This document shows, piece after piece, positions 58,741 to 64,000 of a stretch of 64,000 nucleotides of DNA (position 1 is its first letter; every line of letters starts with the position of its first letter). The stretch comes from Lactifluus volemus (taxonomy: Eukaryota > Basidiomycota > Agaricomycetes > Russulales > Russulaceae), in contig WTXI01000020.1 in the NCBI GenBank assembly GCA_022376515.1, forward strand, positions 124,001 to 188,000, in the 5' to 3' direction. The position numbers and the translations under genes were made by a program. Below the pieces are notes generated by a model. The model was not told the DNA's origin. It saw only the letters and a list, made by a program, of their open reading frames with translations, and did no database searches.

Positions 58741-59741
58741 TCACCATGCGTCCAGCGTTTGTGACTCTGATCCACCATGCCGTGGTAAGCCGCGCCGCTG
58801 TGGTGTGGGAGTTCGCGACTTGGCTCGGGTGGCATGCATTTTTGGGTATGTGAGTTCAAGGCGACGGAGGAGCTTCGCTTCTATCTCGTCGAACTGAGAG
58901 GAGGCACGCTCTTCTCGTGAGAGAATGAAACAAAGATACACGGAAAAGAAAGCTCACTCTTGTCCCTTCGGGTAATGGGATGGTTCGACAGACCGTTCTT
59001 TCTTCGACATCCCGGACTGTCATGCCCTCGTCGATCTCTCGTTCCGTGACCTTGACGGACTTCCAGCTGACTTCAAGTCGGGCGGGAAAAGGATGATATG
59101 TGACGTTCATATCTTCTTTTGCGACTCCTGGAATGTCAAACTTGGCGGTGACCTGGAGCAAGCTCAAAATATGGTCGCGATAAGCGCGTCGATCGCTGCG
59201 ACTCTCACCCTGGTGCCATCAGGAGAATCCTTGAATTCGATGCTATGAAAAGGAAACGTGGGTCGTATCATTCACTCTCGCACACGTGTAATGTAAATGG
59301 CTCACATCGATTCTGCCTCCTTAACGGAGGTGCTGGAGAAGGCACGCGTCCGACCGGCGGCGTAGACGGTTCTAGTAGCAAGCCTCTCAAAGGTGAATGG
59401 ATAATCGGAGGAGATCGCTCCCTCTGCAGCGACTTGATCTTTGAAGGAGAGGCGGCCATTTCGCGTTCCTTGGCCTTGCGTACCGCGCTCCACACTCGGT
59501 TCAGCGACTCTGACTCGTCAGGAGTCACGGGGCCCGAGGAGCTCGTCGAGGCTTGAGAACAAAAGGGGGGAGTTGAAAAGGGCTCGGGTGCCATCGGTCG
59601 GTTTCGAGGGCGTTGGAGATCGAGCGAGTCGCTTTCTTCACCTGAGCTATGCGATGCCGGCTGCGCTGCGAATGTTCTGTCGAAAGCCTCCCAGGAACGT
59701 AGAAAATCGTCAGAGATTTTACGGCTGCCAGCGGGCATTAT
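58741..59741 (-). CDS. Hsp20/alpha-crystallin-like domain protein
   Basis: Minus-strand gene. From 59741 (MPAGSRKISDDFLRSWEAFD) comes a Ser/Pro-rich disordered half (SSSGPVTPDESESLNRVW, RERSPPIIHSPLRG). After short introns the beta-rich part is ARVTAKFDIPGVAKEDMNVT, YHPFPARLEVSWKSV, EERTVCRTIPLPEGT, and then EFDEIEAKLLRRLELTYPKM. The 'FDIPGVAKEDMNV' strand pattern and the following 'RTIPLPEGT' are those of Hsp20-type sandwiches, with a longer N-terminal half than in typical small heat-shock proteins. The C-terminus is basic (RAKSRTPTPQRRG). Stop at 58741. Likely a chaperone-like adaptor; no further role can be assigned. Confidence 0.65.
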
Positions 59742-60556
59742 GAGGGTGTGGCCGTTAGCAGCAGAGGCACCGGTTGGCGCGTAGTACTTTACGCACAAAG
59801 GGCGTCCGGATGAAAAGCGGAGAATTGAAGGTCCGAAGACCTAGGCTATTCTTACAGCGCCGATGAGTTTTTCACTTGAGACTCCACCTGTCTCCCTTGA
59901 GGCACGGTGACAGTGGAGATGAGAAAACCGCACTGGGAAAAGGAATGGGAAGAGAGACGATCGGGAAACGAGCTGGAAAACGTATATGAGCCGTTTATCG
60001 TTCGTAAGAAAAGATTGCGAGAATCGGATACACACCTCTGATAGTGTGCAGGTATAGGAAAAGATGATGCAGGATAGGCCAGCAAAAGGCAAACACATGG
60101 CCCTCCGGATTTTGTACCCGACCTCGCACAGACCATGAGGCAGGTGGCTGGTGGCACCTCACTCTCTCCGATGACCTCTAAGGACACGCAGACGGCACGC
60201 GCCGAATGAAATAGCGTAAGAGGCTGTTATTGTGGGATCATATGCACAACTGGCCTGGACAGTGGATAGTGAATGGTGTGACGGATCAAGACCAAGTTGG
60301 CTTACGGAGTGGAGTGGAGAGAAGCCTGAGAGCGGAGGAGGATAGCTCATCCTTCGATGGTGGGACTTTGAATCATTTCGATAAGAGAAATGGAACACCT
60401 TCCAATGAAAATGTAATGTGATTGAAGTAAAGAACTACCAGCGTGAATTGATTGTTCTCGAGGGCAATTGTTGCTACACTGTGGCTAGCATGACACACAC
60501 ACCCTCCTCGGCCATTTAAAAAGACATGGACCCGGGAAAGGGTTCTTATCGTCGTA
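59742..60556. other. Intergenic region, divergent promoter area
   Basis: Separates the minus-strand Hsp20-like gene from a plus-strand gene. Open frames on the minus strand (60187-59852, 60098-59841) have no domain. No gene is supported. Confidence 0.4.
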
Positions 60557-61566
60557 ATGGTTCACCTCACATCACCTCGGAACGTCTTCATCGCCACCTT
60601 TATCAGCATCTTCGCGTGGGCCATAGATGGCGCCGAACACACGGATACCCATGCAACTGCCTGCCTTGTCCCTGGACATGCCGACACCTGTTCTAGTTTC
60701 GGTAGATCTATTTCCCCTCCATACCAAGGCACCACTGTGGGTAGACTTTCGAGTTCTGGTTAACATCGAAGGAGAATGATTCCACAACTTGCTTGATGAG
60801 GTTTCGATGGGTCTACGTTTCCACTCGACATGAAGCAAGCCGTAGGAGACCTTCGTGCGTTAATGCTCTTCGGCGAACTCGACGATCGCGAGATTCTCGC
60901 GGATTCCTTGGCGGAGTTTTTGATATGCGCACGTAATTTAAGAAAAAGTTTGGTGCGGTTCTACTCCAGGGTCAGGGATACCCTTGATAGGTAAGTAAAG
61001 ACCTACCCGGAAGACGAGCTCTCACGACCCTCACCAGCGTGCTTCTTGCCCGCGGGCATGCTCTTCGTGTAATGGAAGGCACCAGCCCTGAGTTGCCCAG
61101 CGTCTGGTTTCAGCATTTTTTTCCCCATACAGTTGTCAGTAAGGAGAGGGTAGCAAATAACATTCGAGTATTTGCCAGCTTGATGGACTCAAGACAGATC
61201 GCCTTGCTCTCGGGGCAGAAACCCCCCTTGCGGACATCATAACATTAGAAGAGCTACTGGAGAATATACAAGTGGCTATCTCAAGCTATACCTCTCAAAA
61301 GAACTTTGACAAGGTTGACACCCATTCCACCTATGGGAGGCACTTGGAGAGAACCGAGTGACTCATGTGAGGGTGGATGGGAACCGGAGGTTGCTACAAG
61401 ACGGCTTTCAGAACAGCACCCTTTCCTACATGACTTCAGCGCTGAGAACCTTAAAGAGAGCGAAGAAGGAATTTGGAGAGCTTCAACAGCGTGTGGCCAC
61501 CCGAGAGGAAGGAGAGAGGATATCGACCTGAAGGAATGTCTAGAGCACTTGCAAGACAAGTGGTAA
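60557..61566 (+). CDS. Uncharacterised coiled-coil protein, frameshifted
   Basis: Plus-strand gene, probable start MVHLTSPRNVFIATFISIFA (60557), which has a signal-anchor-like hydrophobic stretch. Helical blocks follow: KQAVGDLRALMLFGELDDRE, ILADSLAEFLICARNLRKSL, SRVRDTLDR then after an intron at about 60992-61038 VLLARGHALRVMEGTSPELP. Further on come TLEELLENIQVAISSYTS and RTLKRAKKEFGELQQRVATR, REEGERIST then KECLEHLQDKW. The architecture (leader, long alpha-helical coiled coil, one intron) resembles an Agaricomycete-restricted family I recognise but cannot name. Frame shifts near 60830, 61200, 61345 and 61528 break it as written; at 61528 a single base is enough to restore the helix. Confidence 0.45.
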
Positions 61567-61686
61567 AGAGACAGGAGCGAGCTATGGAGGTAAAGACCGT
61601 GACGCGTGATGAGCTTGTTGTGACAAGATATTCCCTCCATTCCAACCGTGACCCGCGGTGTTGCGTGCTAGTACTGCTTACTCTCA

Positions 61687-63848
61687 ATGGATTGGATTCA
61701 GAGGAACAACCCTTACGGCCCACCTCCTGGTCCGCCACCGAGGTATGGTTGATAATATTAACCGATTTAGCTATCTCACTTTTAGCATCTGGCAGTCATC
61801 TTGGTCCTCCTCCTGGCCCGCCACCGAAGTATGGTTGATAATGCCAAGCGCTTTGTCTATCTCACTTGTAACACAACATAGTTATGGCCCTCCTCCTGGT
61901 CCTCCTGGTCCACCACCCATTCCGATGAACAGCCGCCCATGGCCCCCTCCGTATCCCGGACCTGGTGGAATGCCGCCCCCGGGCCCTCCACCTGGCCATC
62001 CATAGTAAGTTTATATCGACCATGTCAACGGCCAGACATCACGGTTCCGTATTTAACAGTATGGGTCACACTGGAAACTATGGTCCACCTCGTGTGTATC
62101 ATTTCATGACTTAATTGGAGATGACGTTAGAACCAGGGACGGGTAGATGGGCCTCCTGCCCCTCCCCCTCCGTCGGGGACACAGCACTACGGACCTCAAC
62201 TTCAAGGATCTCAGCAACAACAACTGTCTTACCAGTACTCGCAATGCACTGGAAGCAAGAAAGCCCTATGCGTATGTTCTATCCCAGGTTCTGAGGTCGG
62301 TGCGAGCGGGCTCACTTCAGGCCGACTAGATTGGGATCAACTATTTGAGACAGTCAAACGAGTTGGGAGGGTGCATCAATGACGCTCGTAACATGGAGCG
62401 GTTCCTATGCGGTATTTTCAGCTTTCGTGCCTCTCGCAAATTTGCAGCCTCATCTCCCACTTTAGAGAGATTTGGCTACAGGCGTGAAGATATTGTAGTA
62501 CTGACCGATGATCAACATGATCCACGTTCGGTACCGACGAAGGCTAATATTGTAAACCTTTTTCTATGAAGCTTCCTCGTTCTCACGATGTACTCGAAGA
62601 TAAGGGCGATGCAATGGTTAGTAAGTGATGCGAAACCACACGACTCCTTGTTTTTCCATTGTAGGTTATTTTCTTATAGAGTTGGCATTCTACCACTGAA
62701 CTGTTGTCTAGATTCTGGGCATGGCGGTCAAACGGAAGACTTGGACGGCGACGAAGACGATGGATATGATGAAGGTTTCTCATGGCCTCTTGACTCTGAC
62801 TTTGCACTAACAGATGTTTGTTAGTCATCTACCCTGTGGATTTCGAGAAGGCAGGGCACATCGTAGATGATGTAAGTAAATTTGCAGCGGCCTCGTTGTG
62901 CTTGCTAAATCTTTGTAGGATATGCACAATATCATGGTGAAACCTCTTCCTCCTGGCTGCAGACTCACTGCCATCTACGATGCAAGTTGGATTTGCATGT
63001 GCTGTTTGAGCTATACTGATTCGAGATGATAGTCCTGTCATTCTGGTACTGCATTGGGTGAGCTCTCCCTGTCCGATGAATATGATATTTTGTGACACTC
63101 CTACGAAGATCTGCCCTATATCGTACGTGATGCCCGACTCGGTCCACTCAACCGACTGTAAACTCTTTTCGTTGTCTCAGTATTCTACAGAAGGCAAATT
63201 GAAGGAACCCAATCTTGCTGCGGAGGCAGCTCAGGGCCTTTTCGGTGCCGTGACATCCTATGCACGTGGCGACCTTGGTGGTGTTTTCACATCTGTCAAC
63301 ACTTTATTCAAGTCCGCGACCACGGGAAGGAATGCAACACAGAGGGCCCGTGCAACTAAAACAAGCCCAGCTGATTGCGTGCGACGCTTTGTTTCCTTCT
63401 ATTCACGCTGCTCAGGTGATGTACAGATATCGTGGAGTGGATGCAAGGACTCGCAGACGAGTGCAGATGCCGTCGAGGCAGGTGCTGCTACGGGTGCCAT
63501 GAGCTATGTAGGCAGCTCTCCCGTTCTTCCGGTTGTAGTATTACTCTAACGTGATTAAATAGGCCTTTATTTTGGCGCTGAGTAAATATCGCCTTGGAAG
63601 AATTTCAGACGCCTCTAACTGACCCTATCAGCCCAGCAACCTCAACAGAGCTATCAGCAACTCCTCGTGTCTATTCGGTTATTGCCTTCTCTATCTATCC
63701 CCGTGCACAAAGTCTAACGTTGTCCAATCAGTTCTATCTTGGGTCCAAAATATGCCCAGAGGCCTCAGGTAAGCAAGGTGGAGGTTCTTGTGCTCAGTTC
63801 GATCTCACCTTTGGTTGCTCAGCTTTCTTGTTCTCACCCATTGGTATG
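61687..63848 (+). CDS. MCA1: Type I metacaspase
   Basis: Cysteine protease of the metacaspase family, cleaving after Arg/Lys. The N-terminal prodomain is Pro/Gly/Tyr-rich ([18 protein letters not shown], then repeated GPPPGPP units, [11 protein letters not shown]) and is joined over several small introns. The p20 part begins [19 protein letters not shown]; the catalytic His is in FFHYSGHGGQ (intron at the H/Y junction) and the catalytic Cys is in [11 protein letters not shown] long insert ([19 protein letters not shown]) is followed by p10 elements [18 protein letters not shown] and [15 protein letters not shown]. The end is [12 protein letters not shown] then QLSCSHPLV near 63848. The terminal exon boundaries are approximate. 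Confidence 0.85.
61717..61870 (+). repeat. Tandem exon-intron duplication in the metacaspase prodomain
   Basis: The unit 'cctcctggtccgccaccgag + gtatggttgataat..tatctcactt' at about 61720-61785 recurs at about 61808-61870 with only a few changes. Each repeat supplies a short proline-rich exon end plus its donor and most of the following intron. With acceptors at 61795 (gcag) and 61880 (atag) the exons join in phase, adding a second GPPPGPPP block. Confidence 0.7.
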
Positions 63849-64000
63849 AACGGTATATTTGCATTTCCGGGAAAGATTGCTCAAGGGTTCCTAGGACACA
63901 TCCCTGCTATTCATCGCTTAACCTCGCGGCCCATACTGATTCTGGTGGACGTTGTAAATATTTCGATTTGTTGTAAAGCTGGGAGAATCGAATCCATAGT
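63849..64000. other. Window end downstream of the metacaspase gene
   Basis: No coding signal beyond the probable metacaspase stop. A short open frame here is the same exon in another reading. Confidence 0.35.

Noticed and set aside
62660..62705. tRNA-like box (minus strand ttcagtggtagaatgc, as in tRNA-Gly)
   Set aside because: It lies inside a metacaspase intron, and no matching acceptor or T-arm is found around it. The match to the box sequence is likely chance.

Overview
The window looks like nuclear DNA of a filamentous basidiomycete, most likely an Agaricomycete. Genes lie on both strands and are cut by short introns of about 50-60 nt. The proteins are fungal: squalene epoxidase, the CCT gamma chaperonin, a type I metacaspase, Mediator subunits, an Agaricomycete-style F-box/LRR protein and a BED-finger hAT transposase. 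No bacterial operon signals, rRNA, tRNA or CRISPR array were found. I could not assign a genus.

The left half is dominated by a duplication cluster built from two modules, the Mediator subunit Med25 and an F-box/LRR gene. An apparently complete Med25 gene lies on the minus strand at 16581-12736. Downstream of it in the same orientation are at least three decayed copies: B at about 9990-6100, A at about 5560-1440, and a third cut by the window start (820-1). In A and B an F-box module sits inside the Med25 glutamine-rich region. A fifth partial copy, inverted and open, lies at 29211-32290. There an F-box/LRR reading frame is followed, with compatible splice signals and in the same phase, by the C-terminal half of Med25. 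This candidate F-box-Med25 chimera is the most unusual object in the window.

Between and after these are ordinary genes: a small GPI-anchored-type protein, OLA1, an I-BAR/Ivy1-like protein, a short acidic protein, GDT1, ERG1, CCT3, a probable Med19, an MFS transporter, a 73-residue coiled-coil protein, a decayed hAT transposon, a SARAF-like protein, an OPT transporter, cytosolic methionyl-tRNA synthetase, an Hsp20-like protein, a coiled-coil protein and a metacaspase.

Several conserved genes (ERG1, CCT3, the I-BAR gene, OPT, the coiled-coil gene) carry single-base indels that break otherwise well-conserved frames. Because ERG1 and CCT3 are normally essential, residual sequencing error is the simplest explanation, but real pseudogenes cannot be excluded by reading alone. 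Exon boundaries given here were read by eye from GT/AG signals and family conservation.
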